Assembly (NCBI RefSeq): GCF_000315235.1
Contig: NZ_BALG01000133.1
Location: forward strand, 62,001-126,000
Direction of reading: 5' to 3'
DNA length: 64,000 bases
From: Paenibacillus popilliae ATCC 14706
Lineage (GTDB): Bacteria > Bacillota > Bacilli > Paenibacillales > Paenibacillaceae
Part shown: one piece after another, positions 46,878-55,936 of the stretch
How positions within the stretch are numbered: the stretch's first letter is position 1
Layout of the letters: every line of letters starts with the position of its first letter
Made by a program: the position numbers and the translations under genes
Notes under the pieces: model-generated
Told to the model about the DNA's origin: nothing
The model's input: only the letters and a program-made list of their open reading frames with translations
The model's database searches: none

Positions 46878-47393
46878 ATGAGTTACAGCTATTCCACGTA
46901 TGGATATTCCAACCCACCGGCGTATCAGCCGCAATCTTGGGGCGGTTCGAAATGTATGGCCCCGTACATGGGCTCCCCGACACCGACCCCGTATATGGCC
47001 ACCCCGACGACGTCCGGGTATATGGTACCGCAGCAGGTGCAGGGCGCTGCCGTTCCGCCGCCGGTATCAAGCGGCAGTGCGATGACGCCGAACGGAACCG
47101 TTATCACAATGCCGCCGCAAATGTATGAGCAGTCCTACATCGAAAACATTTTCCGTCTGAACCTGGGCAAAGTCGGCACCTTCTACATGACCTACGAGAA
47201 CAACTCCCAATGGAACGCGAAGGTGTTCCGCGGCGTCCTGGAGGCAGCGGGACGCGATCATATAATCATCAGCGATCCGAATACAGGGCAACGCGTCGTG
47301 ATGCTGATGGTAAATTTCGATTATGCGACCTTCGATGAGCCGCTAAATTATCAATATCCGGGCGTGACGCCACGCCTGCAGGATGAGGCATAA
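46878..47393 (+). CDS. gerQ: Spore coat protein GerQ
   Basis: A 171-residue coat protein. A Pro/Tyr/Ser-rich N-terminus (about 1-80) precedes the conserved GerQ domain: YIENIFRLNLGKVGTFYMTY, NAKVFRGVLEAAGRDHIIIS and VNFDYATFDEPLNYQYPG. In Bacillus GerQ is cross-linked by transglutaminase and holds CwlJ in the coat. The ribosome binding site is AAGGAGAG. Both genes read in the same direction and are probably made in the mother cell. Confidence 0.92.
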   Translation: MSYSYSTYGYSNPPAYQPQSWGGSKCMAPYMGSPTPTPYMATPTTSGYMVPQQVQGAAVPPPVSSGSAMTPNGTVITMPPQMYEQSYIENIFRLNLGKVGTFYMTYENNSQWNAKVFRGVLEAAGRDHIIISDPNTGQRVVMLMVNFDYATFDEPLNYQYPGVTPRLQDEA

Positions 47394-47608
47394 TCGTAAG
47401 TCCAGGCCGCTTCCAATGGATGCGGCTATTCCTCTGGAGGAGGCTTGTCCCTTGGGCCGTCAGGACGATAAATGGAATGCGGTGCCGTTGGGTGAATTGG
47501 CGGCAGCATTTGTTTTGGGGTGCGAAATGGGGCTATACTAAATAGAGAAAGCATCATCGCGCAGTATTTGTATGGAATCACTTTTTTACTAATGAGGAGG
47601 TTGTTAAC

Positions 47609-48433
47609 GTGATCGTTACCTTGAATAATGGTGTGCGCATGCCACAGCTGGGCCTGGGGGTATGGCGCGTAGAAGAAGGGCGGCAAGTCACAGAATCGGT
47701 CAAGACGGCGCTGGAGACTGGGTACCGTCTCATTGATACGGCAGCGATTTACCAGAATGAAGCAGGCGTAGGCGAGGGAATGCGTGATTCCGGCGTGAAG
47801 CGCGAAGATATTTTCCTAACAACCAAAGTGTGGAATTCCGATCAAGGCTACGACGAGACGCTCCGGGCGTTCGATGCCAGTCTGCAAAAGCTGGGCACTG
47901 ACTATATCGACCTGTACCTGATTCATTGGCCGGTGCCTGCGAACGATAAGTATGTCGATACATACAAAGCGTTGGAGAAATTGTATGCCGACGGCCGCGT
48001 GCGGGCGATTGGCGTATCGAATTTCCATATCCCGCATCTGGAGCAGATATTGCAGGAGTGCAGCGTGAAGCCCACCGTCAACCAGGTGGAATGCCATCCA
48101 CGCCTGGCTCAGAATGAGCTGCGGGAATTTTGCACGCGCAACGAGATTTTGTTGGAGGCCTGGAGCCCGTTGATGCAGGGCGGCGATATTTTGACGAACG
48201 AGACGATCGGGGCGATTGCGGACCGGCATGGGAAGACGCCTGCGCAGACGGTGATCCGCTGGCATTTGCAGAAGGGTAATATCGTCATTCCGAAATCGGT
48301 CACGCCATCGCGCATCCGGGAAAACTTCAATGTTTTCGACTTCGAGCTCACGGAAGTAGAAATGGCGGATATCAACGAGTTAAATCAGGGTAAGCGCGTT
48401 GGCCCGAATCCGGACGAATTCAATAACGCTTGA
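47609..48433 (+). CDS. Aldo/keto reductase
   Basis: A 274-residue NADPH-dependent reductase with TIM-barrel fold. The catalytic tetrad is readable: Asp in RLIDTAAIY, Tyr in IYQNE, Lys in TTKVW and His in LIHWPVP. The cofactor-binding C-terminal part has VIPKSVTPSRIREN. Relatives reduce methylglyoxal and other aldehydes; substrate is not assignable. ATG-like GTG start at 47609 follows GAGGAGG. Confidence 0.88.
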   Translation: MIVTLNNGVRMPQLGLGVWRVEEGRQVTESVKTALETGYRLIDTAAIYQNEAGVGEGMRDSGVKREDIFLTTKVWNSDQGYDETLRAFDASLQKLGTDYIDLYLIHWPVPANDKYVDTYKALEKLYADGRVRAIGVSNFHIPHLEQILQECSVKPTVNQVECHPRLAQNELREFCTRNEILLEAWSPLMQGGDILTNETIGAIADRHGKTPAQTVIRWHLQKGNIVIPKSVTPSRIRENFNVFDFELTEVEMADINELNQGKRVGPNPDEFNNA

Positions 48434-48663
48434 AGATAGCTTGATCATATGCGCGGGACATACGTCCCGAGTCGAGGAGCCGTTCGGCAGATTGCGGACG
48501 GTTCTTGCTTGTGCCCGAAGAACAGCCGCACCTTCGTCATCTCCTGCTGGGCATCCCGTTCGCCTAGATCAGCGATAAACGGCGTGCAAGGAGCAGTTAG
48601 CCGAGGCTTGGGCGGAACGATCCGGTTCGTTCGGCCGTCCGATGCCAGGCGCTTCGCCCTGGT

Positions 48664-49332
48664 TCACTCCTTCGGCAGCTGCAGCCGGGCGAGCGCCGCG
48701 AACGGATTGTTATCCGTATCGTCTTCCGCCTCGTCCCGATAGACGACTGCGCTCTCATAGCTCGGATGCTTATGAACTTCATTCTGCTGAAGCTGAATAC
48801 GATCGATCATATGAATGTAGATGAGCGCCGTATTGTATGCATCATCGAGCGCCCGGTGCTGTGTGCCAACGAACGGAACCTGCAGCGTGTCAAGCGCCGT
48901 CTTCAGTCCGACCTGCTGGTGGCTGCTCCGGTTCATGATCTTGGAGACCGGCTTCTGCAAATTGTTATGGTTGCGCAGCCAGTGAAGCGGGATGCGCTTC
49001 ATCCGGCATTCCTTCAGGAATTGGGCTTTGTCGTCCGGTCCCCAGGAGCAGAGCGCGTAATCCTCGGTATCGATCCAGGCAACGAATTGATCAAGCACAT
49101 CCTGCAGGACGGGCGAACCGTTGACGTCTTCCTGGCGGATGCCCGTGAAATTGACCGTATCCTGCGACAGCTTGGGGGAGAGCGTCGGCTTGACAAAGGC
49201 TTGGAACGTGTCGGCGATGGCCGCCTTGCCGTCCTGCTCTGCTACTTTTACCGCGCCGATCTCGATAATTTCCGCGAATTCCCCTTTTTTTCGCTTTACA
49301 GTCATTTCCAGATCATAGATGATGGCTAACAT
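48664..49332 (-). CDS. DnaQ-fold 3'-5' exonuclease (KapD-like)
   Basis: A 222-residue DEDDh exonuclease. Exo I is IIYDLEMT (D-x-E), Exo II lies in CSWGPDDKAQF, and Exo III is HRALDDAYNTA. A His two residues into this last block marks the DEDDh type. The layout resembles KapD/ERI-1-like proteins; KapD of Bacillus inhibits the KinA sporulation pathway. That this gene does the same is inference. The preceding 230 bases (48434-48663) hold no recognised gene. Confidence 0.75.
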   Translation of the reverse strand: MLAIIYDLEMTVKRKKGEFAEIIEIGAVKVAEQDGKAAIADTFQAFVKPTLSPKLSQDTVNFTGIRQEDVNGSPVLQDVLDQFVAWIDTEDYALCSWGPDDKAQFLKECRMKRIPLHWLRNHNNLQKPVSKIMNRSSHQQVGLKTALDTLQVPFVGTQHRALDDAYNTALIYIHMIDRIQLQQNEVHKHPSYESAVVYRDEAEDDTDNNPFAALARLQLPKE

Positions 49333-49693
49333 ACGTAATCCCCTATTCTGTGTCCGAGTTACATTCGATTCTTATATTCTATCATAAGATGGAGGGAAAA
49401 ACCGAAGGGTATTGCCAGGTACCTGTTTCTTCTGCCCGTCAATCTTTTGCAGCAGCGGGTACTTCAACCAGCGGCGGAAAATAAGGGTGACAATACAGGG
49501 AGAATGGTCCATAATAGAGAAATATGCGTATTCATTCTAATTAATTAAATTTTCAAATATTATGAAATGAAAAGAGGAATGAGACTTGTCAGTCAACTCT
49601 TCTATGCGCATCGTTTGTAGTGATGGGCATGTGTTAATGGGGCAGACTCGCACTTTTTTTATGATTATTCTCATCTGGGCCAGGGGGAATGAG
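49333..49693. other. Intergenic region
   Basis: About 360 bases between divergent genes, AT-rich at 49530-49575. No hairpin or gene was identified; a 36-codon N-terminal extension of the next gene (from 49586) is not supported. AGGGGGA (49681-49687) is the ribosome binding site for 49694. Confidence 0.4.
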
Positions 49694-50245
49694 ATGTCAT
49701 TCGGCATTCCGGCCGGCCGAGGAGCGGGAGAGCCACTACAGTTGACCGTGCTCCCGGATCGGTCGGTCAGCGTGCGGGAAGTCTATGGCTTCCAGGCCGT
49801 GTCCGGGGCAGAGCAGGTAACGGTGCCGTTGGGAGCATGGGAAGCGGACGGCTTCCGGCTAGTCGTGCTTAAATGCGATAAGGAAGAAGGTGGGGATTCA
49901 TCGGGAATGCAACTGGCCGCTCATTGTGAGCTCTCTGTCCACACTGGCGGCCTGGTGTTGGAGCGGCAGGAAGTATATCTGAATGTTGATGACCTGCCGC
50001 AGGTTGATCAGGAATCGGATCAGCTTGCCGCAAGAAGGGAGCAATGGTTCCGGGCGCTCCCGGAATTCAACTTTATCCTGGAGCCGCTGCGCGAGGGCAA
50101 CCCCGCAAGCGCCTATTGGACCATTCAGCGGCAGCTGGACGAGATCGTGCTGGAGGCGGTGCAGACGCATGACGAGCTGCGGGATCTGTATCTAGAAATG
50201 TACGAACATATTAGCCAGGTGGTAGAATCATCGCTGCATCCATAG
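49694..50245 (+). CDS. Hypothetical soluble protein
   Basis: A 183-residue protein of no recognised family. The first half is beta-rich (LQLTVLPDRSVSVREVYGF). The second half is helical with acidic patches (VDQESDQLAARREQWF, QLDEIVLEAVQTHDELRDLYLEMYEHISQV). It has no signal peptide or membrane segment. ATG 49694 is chosen because AGGGGGA lies 6 bases upstream. It stands alone between an exonuclease and a CstR-like gene. Confidence 0.6.
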   Translation: MSFGIPAGRGAGEPLQLTVLPDRSVSVREVYGFQAVSGAEQVTVPLGAWEADGFRLVVLKCDKEEGGDSSGMQLAAHCELSVHTGGLVLERQEVYLNVDDLPQVDQESDQLAARREQWFRALPEFNFILEPLREGNPASAYWTIQRQLDEIVLEAVQTHDELRDLYLEMYEHISQVVESSLHP

Positions 50246-50351
50246 GAAATATGCTTTAATTACAAGCGAATTTTGCGGATCTGGCCGTGGCCATAGCCTC
50301 CGGCCGGACGTGCCGCAGGTTCAGTGCACGTAAAGCGGACCAGCGCAAGAA

Positions 50352-50382
50352 GAAAGGGAGCTGCAGCGATGCCCTCCCTTTC
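50352..50382. terminator. Terminator after the CstR-like gene
   Basis: GAAAGGGAG and CTCCCTTTC form a perfect 9-bp stem; on the minus strand a T-rich tail (TTCTTCTT) follows. It may also serve the convergent gene at 49694. Confidence 0.7.
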
Positions 50383-50383
50383 G

Positions 50384-50647
50384 TTATCTGCTCTTGACAA
50401 GCAGCTCGACCGCTTCCTTCACGCTCTCCCCCGTATCTCCGCCCGAAGCCTGCTCCTCCAGCAGGCAGTGCTGCAAGTTATCGGCCACGATCTGGGCCAA
50501 CGCCTTGTCGGCGGCGTTCCGTACCGCCGATAACTGGCTTACGACCTCCTTGCACGATTTTCCCTCATCCATCAGGCGCAGTACTCCGCGCACTTGTCCT
50601 TCAATCCGCTTCAGCCTTTTTTTCACGTCATCAGAGTAATGATTCAT
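50384..50647 (-). CDS. CsoR-family regulator of CstR type
   Basis: An 87-residue all-helical repressor (RLKRIEGQVRGVLRLMDEGKSC near the N-terminus). Copper-sensing CsoR uses a Cys-His-Cys triad. Here Cys32 and Cys61 keep the spacing, but the His position is Asn57. This matches CstR-type sensors of persulfide or sulfite rather than copper sensors. No rhodanese, sulfurtransferase or copA gene is next to it. ATG 50647 follows GGAGGGAAAGGG; the frame from 50674 includes that signal. An operator-like palindrome lies upstream. Confidence 0.78.
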   Translation of the reverse strand: MNHYSDDVKKRLKRIEGQVRGVLRLMDEGKSCKEVVSQLSAVRNAADKALAQIVADNLQHCLLEEQASGGDTGESVKEAVELLVKSR

Positions 50648-50685
50648 CCCTTTCCCTCCATTCTGCTCACACACATACGCGTATA

Positions 50686-50698
50686 GGTATAGTATACC
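50686..50698. promoter_or_regulatory. Probable operator of the CstR-like regulator
   Basis: GGTATAGTATACC, a 5+3+5 palindrome, lies 39 bases upstream of the regulator start. Operators of this family are short G/C-ended, AT-centred palindromes, so autoregulation is likely. Confidence 0.45.
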
Positions 50699-50815
50699 CG
50701 AAATCAGAAAAAAAAAGCGTTAAAAGGTTATTGTAAATTACGGACCAGGGCGTATTCGAGCACACCTCAGGAATTTGCAGTTCCATGGGCCCGTTTACCG
50801 TACTCTTCTCCCGGT

Positions 50816-50989
50816 TTACAACGAAGATGTTACCGTCGTCTCTATCACTCCGGCGTTCAGGTAGGCCCGGATTCGTTTTAGAACACGCTTGTCCTGTACT
50901 TTCCGTGCTACTTTGGCCATAAGCATATCGTGATTCACGCGGTCAAAGAACTTCTCCAAATCCAAATCGACAACCCATGTAAGGCCGTT
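50816..50989 (-). pseudogene. Group II intron reverse-transcriptase fragment
   Basis: About 58 codons of an LtrA-type maturase: WVVDLDLEKFFDRVNHDMLM, then RVLKRIRAYLNAGVIETT, ending at a stop (50816-50818). This is the start of the fingers/palm of the intron-encoded protein. Both ends are missing, and the upstream edge joins an IS256-type fragment. No intron domain V was found. Confidence 0.75.
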
Positions 50990-51281
50990 TTAGCTTTGCT
51001 TTGAAAAGTGAGCGTCGAAATTCGGGTTCATGCCATGTCGCTCCTTGGAAGTACTGGTGAATGGCCCGCATAAGCCCTCCATGCTGGTCAGTGACAATGT
51101 AATCCACACCTCGTAATCCACGCTGCTTCAGTTCTTGGAAGAACGCTCCCCAAGTCTCTTCCGATTCCGAGTCACCAAGCATATGGCCGAGCACTTTACG
51201 TGTTCCGTCGGTATGTACTCCTGTTGCAATGAAGAGCCCGCGAGAGCGCACACGACCATCTTCACGCACCTTCAAGTACAT
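50990..51281 (-). pseudogene. IS256/Mutator-type transposase fragment
   Basis: About 95 codons from the catalytic middle of an IS256-type transposase: YLKVREDGRVRSRGLFIATGV, LGDSESEETWGAFFQELKQRGL and VDYIVTDQHGGL with one DDE-type Asp. It lacks the N-terminal part and the final catalytic Glu region, and its 3' edge runs into the group II intron fragment. No terminal inverted repeats were seen. Confidence 0.78.
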
Positions 51282-51520
51282 AGCAATTTACCCGCGCAAA
51301 TAGTACATGACTGCCCCAAAGCGGACGCTTGCTCCAAGCGAGTACGATGGGATCAAGCTTCTTGAATGTGGCTCTCTTCATTTATTGGAAGAAACTATTT
51401 TACACAATTAGTACGGACTTAACTGCCTTACTGCCAATTTCATGCTGCGAAAGTTAAGATATCATACTAAAGCGTGTCTTCAAACTATAAACTCACCAAA
51501 AGGCATGGTAAACTTATCCT

Positions 51521-52292
51521 ATGAGAAGACGATACGAAATACGCGATGATCAATGGGACCAAATAATAGATTTGCTACCACCAGAGCGAAAACCTCAAGG
51601 TGGACGTATTGCCAAGGACAACCGAATGATGTTGAATGCCATGCTCAGGGTCGCTAGGAGCGGAGCGCCATGGCGAGACCTCCCCGAACACTACGGCTCA
51701 TGGAAAACGGTGTACACTCGTTTTCGTCGCTGGAAGAGGGCGGGAATATGGGATGAAATTCTAAAGCATGTTTCCGTATCCCCTGATATGGAAAATGTCA
51801 TGATCGATGCGACCATCGTCCGCGTCCACCAAAATGGAGCGGGCGCAAAAGGGGGCAGCAATTCCAGGCCATCGGGCGCTCCAGAGGCGGAATAACGACT
51901 AAAATTCTTGCAATTATAGATAGACAGTGATTGCCGATCGAGGTTATGACATGAATAACATTTTGGAACTGATCGAGAAACAGCAAGCCACCGCTGTCAT
52001 TCCGAGTCGGAAGCATCGAAAAATTCAACGAACATGTGATTGGTGGCTTTACAAGGAGCGCCATCTGGTTGAATGTTTATTTAACAAACGTAAACACTAT
52101 CGCAGACTGGCCACTCGTTACGATAAGCTAAGTTGTACATTTGCAGCTTTTTTATCGTTGGCTTCTATTTTGTTATGGTTAAAGACGAAAGCGGCACAGA
52201 TGGAGCATGCGATCAAGAAAGAGATTTCCGTTCGTATCGGTGAGGACGAAGTGTTCTACACCTCATTGAAGAGCGTGTTACCCCAATATTAG
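51521..52292 (+). pseudogene. IS5-family transposase, frameshifted and internally deleted
   Basis: Two frames of one DDE transposase. 51521-51895 holds the N-domain (RYEIRDDQWDQIIDLLPPE, GAPWRDLPEHYGSW) and the first Asp (VMIDATIVRVHQNGAGAKGG). 51927-52292 holds the end of the domain with ADRGYD and the Lys-rich Glu region (KERHLVECLFNKRKHYRRLATRYDK). Between them a frameshift (near 51880) and loss of about 35 codons removed the usual HAIVDGLGNP stretch. Clear terminal repeats were not identified. Confidence 0.82.
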
Positions 52293-52347
52293 CGATTGGA
52301 CGGCCATGACAGACTTTAAGCGGCAGTTGACAGGCGACCTTAAAATA

Positions 52348-52382
52348 AAGACCAACCTTTAGCAAGAGCTTCAGTTGGTCTT
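52348..52382 (-). terminator. Probable spoVR terminator
   Basis: AAGACCAAC and GTTGGTCTT form a perfect 9-bp stem; reading leftward a T-rich tail (TTTATTTT) follows. It lies about 150 bases beyond the spoVR stop. The stretch 52385-52529 shows no supported gene. Confidence 0.65.
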
Positions 52383-52529
52383 CATTATTCGTTCAGGATG
52401 GTGCCGTTTAAACGAAGCCATTCTTTTTTCTCCTCGTAATCAGATAGAAGCATACGAACCGTGTTCCCATATTCCTTGGAATGAATCGACGCAGGCGGAG
52501 AAGTGCCGGCTTCTTGATTCAGGAAATGC

Positions 52530-53819
52530 TCACTTGAACCTCCGCGACGCCTTTTGCCCGTCATAGGTGAACAGCACCAGTTTCTCCTCGACCTTCGTCT
52601 CGAGATGGACAGCTTTGCCCCATAAGGTGTAGACATACGGCAGCGTCCGTTCGAGATATCTCAGATCAAGCTCGAGCCCCTCATAGCGATGCTTCAGGAA
52701 CAGCTCGCCGTTGCGGTGGTAGTCGCCGTCCTCGACGACGAGGTATGGGAAGCCACCGTTGACGCGCGAGTAGACGAGCTGATTGCGGATGTTCTCCCAT
52801 GATTTATCAGTAATTTTCCATTCCGGGCCCTTTTTCTCGAAAATGTACAGATCCAGCTCTTCTGTCAGTTGTTTCGTTAAGTAATTGCGCAGGAACGATT
52901 GGTCGGAATCGAATTCGCGCACCTCGAATATTTTGGCGCGTCCCTGCCCCGGCTGGCGGCCGAACCGATCGCGATCCTCCTCCGTCGGGTTATCCCACCG
53001 CTTCTCGATGTCCTCGAATAGTTTCAAGCCCAAATAATATGGATTCAGGCTGTGGCGCGACGGCTGCACGACCGATGCGTTCAGCTTCGCATACTCGAAT
53101 GTCTCCTCCGCCGTCAGATCCAGCTCCCGCAGGATGCGCTGATGCCAATAGGAGGCCCAGCCTTCGTTCATAATTTTCGTCTCCATCTGCGGCCAAAAAT
53201 AGAGCATCTCATCGCGCAGCATCGTCATGATATCGCGCTGCCAATCCTCCAGCACCGGGGAAAATTCCTGGATGAACCAGACAATGTCCTTCTCCGGCTC
53301 CGGCGGGAAGCGACGGTCGGCCATGTCCGATCGGGGCGAGTCGGAGCGCATGGTCGCCTTCATTTCCTCCAGCATCCACAGGTCGTCATATGCCCCCGGC
53401 GGCCTGGGCGGCTTCCCTTCGCGCTGCTCCCGCATTTTCAGCTCCATATCGCGCTGCTTGTCGATCGTCCGAGGCCGTATGCTCTGCGGGTCAATGTGCT
53501 CCTGAATGGCGAGCACGGCATCGATGAAGCTCTCTACCGCTTGCGTCCCGTATTCCAGCTCATACTGCATGACGCGCTCGGCCGTCGCCGACATGCTCTC
53601 GAGCATATTGCGGTTCGAGGTGGAGAAGCGGGCATTGTTCTTGAAGAAATCGCAATGCGCCAGCACATGCGCCACAATCAGCTTGTTCTGAATGAGCGAG
53701 TTGCCCTCGAGCAGGAAGGCATAGCACGGGTTGGAGTTGATGACGAGCTCGTATATTTTACTCAACCCGAAGTCGTACTGCATCTTCATCTTATGAAACG
53801 TCTTGGCTAAACACAACAT
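52530..53819 (-). pseudogene. spoVR: spoVR cut near its 5' end by prophage insertion
   Basis: About 425 codons of SpoVR, a sporulation protein of cortex formation. Homology begins at [20 protein letters not shown] (Lys codon at 53804) and continues in one open frame to the stop at 52530, including [12 protein letters not shown] and the [10 protein letters not shown] block. The first 55-60 residues of SpoVR (ending RFSHWSFG in homologues) are missing and are replaced by prophage DNA. A fused frame runs back to 53942 across the recombinase 3' end but has no ribosome binding site. The missing start should lie at the other end of the element, outside the window. Nothing else in the remaining frame is damaged, which argues for recent or reversible disruption. 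Confidence 0.88.
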
Positions 53820-53836
53820 ATATGAAGAAAGGATTA
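53800..53836. other. Predicted attachment junction (prophage / spoVR)
   Basis: The recombinase stop is at 53834-53836 and SpoVR homology starts at 53804, so the crossover lies in the roughly 30 bases between, near AGCCAAGACG. Large serine recombinases use short cores (often 2 bases), which cannot be pinned down with only one end visible. Confidence 0.6.
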
Positions 53837-55252
53837 TAGGAAATTTAGTTCTACAAGAGGCTCCCCGCCTTTTTGTAGTGTGACGGATTTGATCACTTTC
53901 CGAATTACTGTTGTTTGTTCTTCGTAAGTAAGGTAATCCCAAGCAACTCCTACATCTTTGATTAAAGTATAGATTTCTTCTGAGTTATTTTTAGTCGGAG
54001 TAGTTTCTTTTATGTCTTCAATACTGTTCTCGATTGCCTCTCTCTGCTCCTCAAGCGTCCGAATCCTGCCACTCACTGCAGATGCCTTTATCTCCCCTTC
54101 CTGGATAGCATTATATAGATTTTCTAAATTTGATGAGATCTTATTTAGCTTATCCTCTAATGTATCAAGTAAGGAAGAATCGCTATCAATATAATTCAGA
54201 GCATCTCTAGCCTCTTTAATTTTCTCAGGGAAAAGAGCCAATGTCCTAAGCTGGCTCACAACAAACTGCTCTACGGTCTCTCTTCTTTGATAACCTAACG
54301 AGCAATTGTTGTTTCTGTCTTTTTTCCTTACATGCTGGTTTCTACAAGCATAAAGGTTGTAAATGTATTCCTTTTTATAGCGTTTAGTTACTCTTTTTAC
54401 ATGAACAACACTCTCGCCACAGACTCCGCACTTAAGTAATCCGGAAAGAAGAAACTCTCCCTTTGGAAGAGTGCCTTCTTTCCGTCTTATAACTTCCTTC
54501 TGAACTAATTCCCATGTTTTCATGTCAATTATTGGCTCATGGTCACCTTCGACTAGGGTACCAGAATTTTGTAGTTTCCCTATGTATATTGATCTGGAAA
54601 GTATTTCCCTAATAACAGCATGATCAATTACTCGATTTGTACAACGTGATGTTGCCCATTCCGCAATAGCAAGCCGCGACTTTCCATCAAGATACTGCTT
54701 AAATATTTCCCTAATAATTCGAGCTTCTTCAGGTATGATGATGAGCATTTCGCTTTCTTTATCCCAATAGTATCCAAAAGGGACTCTCCCTCCGCACCAC
54801 TTGCCTCCATTTAGCCGCTGTCTTCTCCCGGAGGTAGTTCTTTCAACGATCATATCTCGTTCTAATTGCGCAAATACGGCCAAAATGCCAATCATAGCCT
54901 TTCCAAAAGGTGTTGTAGTTTCAAATGGTTCAGTGGCAGATTTAAATCCGGTATTATTATTTTCAAAAACTTCCTCAAGCAGATACAATACATCGCGTTG
55001 TTTTCTGCTTAGTCGATCCAGTTTATACACCACCACAAGGTTTATCTTATGATTTTCTACATGGCGAATCAATCTGTTAAGTGCTGGCCTATCCATGTTG
55101 GTTCCTGTATATCCATCATCTATGTATAATTTGTACTCAGACCAACCTTGAGATTGACAATAAGCAACCATCTTCTCTTTTTGAGCATCTATTGAATACC
55201 CGTGCTGGGCCTGTTCCTCAGTTGATACCCTAATGTAAATGCCGACAACCAT
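53834..55252 (-). CDS. Large serine recombinase (phage integrase)
   Basis: A 472-residue integrase. The catalytic domain (about 1-140) has the Ser in [33 protein letters not shown] and the C-terminal GxxxAQLERD helix. The recombinase domain (about 155-260) is followed by a zinc ribbon (CGVCG...CRN...C) and a coiled coil (about 365-425). Enzymes of this class integrate SPbeta and excise skin, the latter to rebuild a sporulation gene. It lies directly at the spoVR junction and 11 bases after the repressor gene. ATG 55252 follows AGAGGTGG; the GTG at 55261 is too close to it. Confidence 0.93.
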   Translation of the reverse strand: MVVGIYIRVSTEEQAQHGYSIDAQKEKMVAYCQSQGWSEYKLYIDDGYTGTNMDRPALNRLIRHVENHKINLVVVYKLDRLSRKQRDVLYLLEEVFENNNTGFKSATEPFETTTPFGKAMIGILAVFAQLERDMIVERTTSGRRQRLNGGKWCGGRVPFGYYWDKESEMLIIIPEEARIIREIFKQYLDGKSRLAIAEWATSRCTNRVIDHAVIREILSRSIYIGKLQNSGTLVEGDHEPIIDMKTWELVQKEVIRRKEGTLPKGEFLLSGLLKCGVCGESVVHVKRVTKRYKKEYIYNLYACRNQHVRKKDRNNNCSLGYQRRETVEQFVVSQLRTLALFPEKIKEARDALNYIDSDSSLLDTLEDKLNKISSNLENLYNAIQEGEIKASAVSGRIRTLEEQREAIENSIEDIKETTPTKNNSEEIYTLIKDVGVAWDYLTYEEQTTVIRKVIKSVTLQKGGEPLVELNFL

Positions 55253-55263
55253 TTGCTCCACCT

Positions 55264-55890
55264 CTATACATCAAATATTACTTTTTTCAATTTCCCGAGA
55301 ATTTTAATTGTGTTTTTTTCATCATTGCCATAGATAGGACTAAAGCTGGGATTTTCAGAATGTAGAACCAAGATGCCTCCGTTTTTAAAGACACGTTTTA
55401 TTACAATTTCATTGTTCAAAAGAACTGCGGCAATTTCCCCTTCTTCGACATCTTCTTGGGAGCGTAAGAGCAGCAAATCTCCATCATATATACGCGCGTT
55501 AATCATGCTATCTCCAACAGCAAGAACATAAAAGTATTCTCCGCATGATACCCATGACAGTGGCGTGGCTTCGTGTCTGTCCACGTTCTCATAAGTCACA
55601 TAACCGTTACAACAAGATATTTTTTTTACAACTGGAACCATAGCCATTTCTGCAAAACCCAAGTAACTACGACCATTGACTTCTTCAAATAATCTACTTT
55701 TAGGAATGTTGAAGTGAGAAGATAATTTTTCGATTACTCCCGCTCGGGGATATTTTTTTGCTTTTTCCCAGTCCGATACAGTGGACACTCCTACCCCTAA
55801 AATTTCTGCTAAATCACCTTGTGTCAAATTTTTTTGTTTTCTAAGGTTGAGTATGTTTTTGGCAAATATATCCTTAATTTTACTATCCAT
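55264..55890 (-). CDS. S24-family phage repressor (CI/LexA-like)
   Basis: A 208-residue repressor. The N-terminal helix-turn-helix (NILNLRKQKNLTQGDLAEIL...STVSDWEKAK) is followed by a peptidase S24 domain with Ser in AVGDSMINARIYDGD and Lys in VIKRVF, the dyad used for SOS-induced self-cleavage. The usual Ala-Gly or Cys-Gly cleavage site is not evident; CCNGYV stands at that place. The gene is divergent from the Cro-like gene at 56055, with three operators between, and is followed by the recombinase. ATG 55890 has GAGGTG 9 bases upstream. Confidence 0.88.
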   Translation of the reverse strand: MDSKIKDIFAKNILNLRKQKNLTQGDLAEILGVGVSTVSDWEKAKKYPRAGVIEKLSSHFNIPKSRLFEEVNGRSYLGFAEMAMVPVVKKISCCNGYVTYENVDRHEATPLSWVSCGEYFYVLAVGDSMINARIYDGDLLLLRSQEDVEEGEIAAVLLNNEIVIKRVFKNGGILVLHSENPSFSPIYGNDEKNTIKILGKLKKVIFDV

Positions 55891-55936
55891 CACTATTCGC
55901 ACCTCATTCATTCATTTATTTATTTACTTATTATTA

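Noticed and set aside
48449-48742. 97-codon plus-strand frame
   Set aside because: Half lies antisense to the exonuclease gene; the rest has no start signal or similarity.
52385-52636. 83-codon minus-strand frame overlapping the spoVR 3' end
   Set aside because: The overlapping half is a shadow of spoVR, and the rest (52385-52529) lacks its own start signal.
53052-53810. 252-codon plus-strand frame
   Set aside because: Antisense of spoVR, where codon bias opens a long false frame.
53820-53942. N-terminal extension of the spoVR frame into the recombinase 3' end
   Set aside because: It is the recombinase coding sequence in another frame, has no ribosome binding site and no SpoVR similarity.
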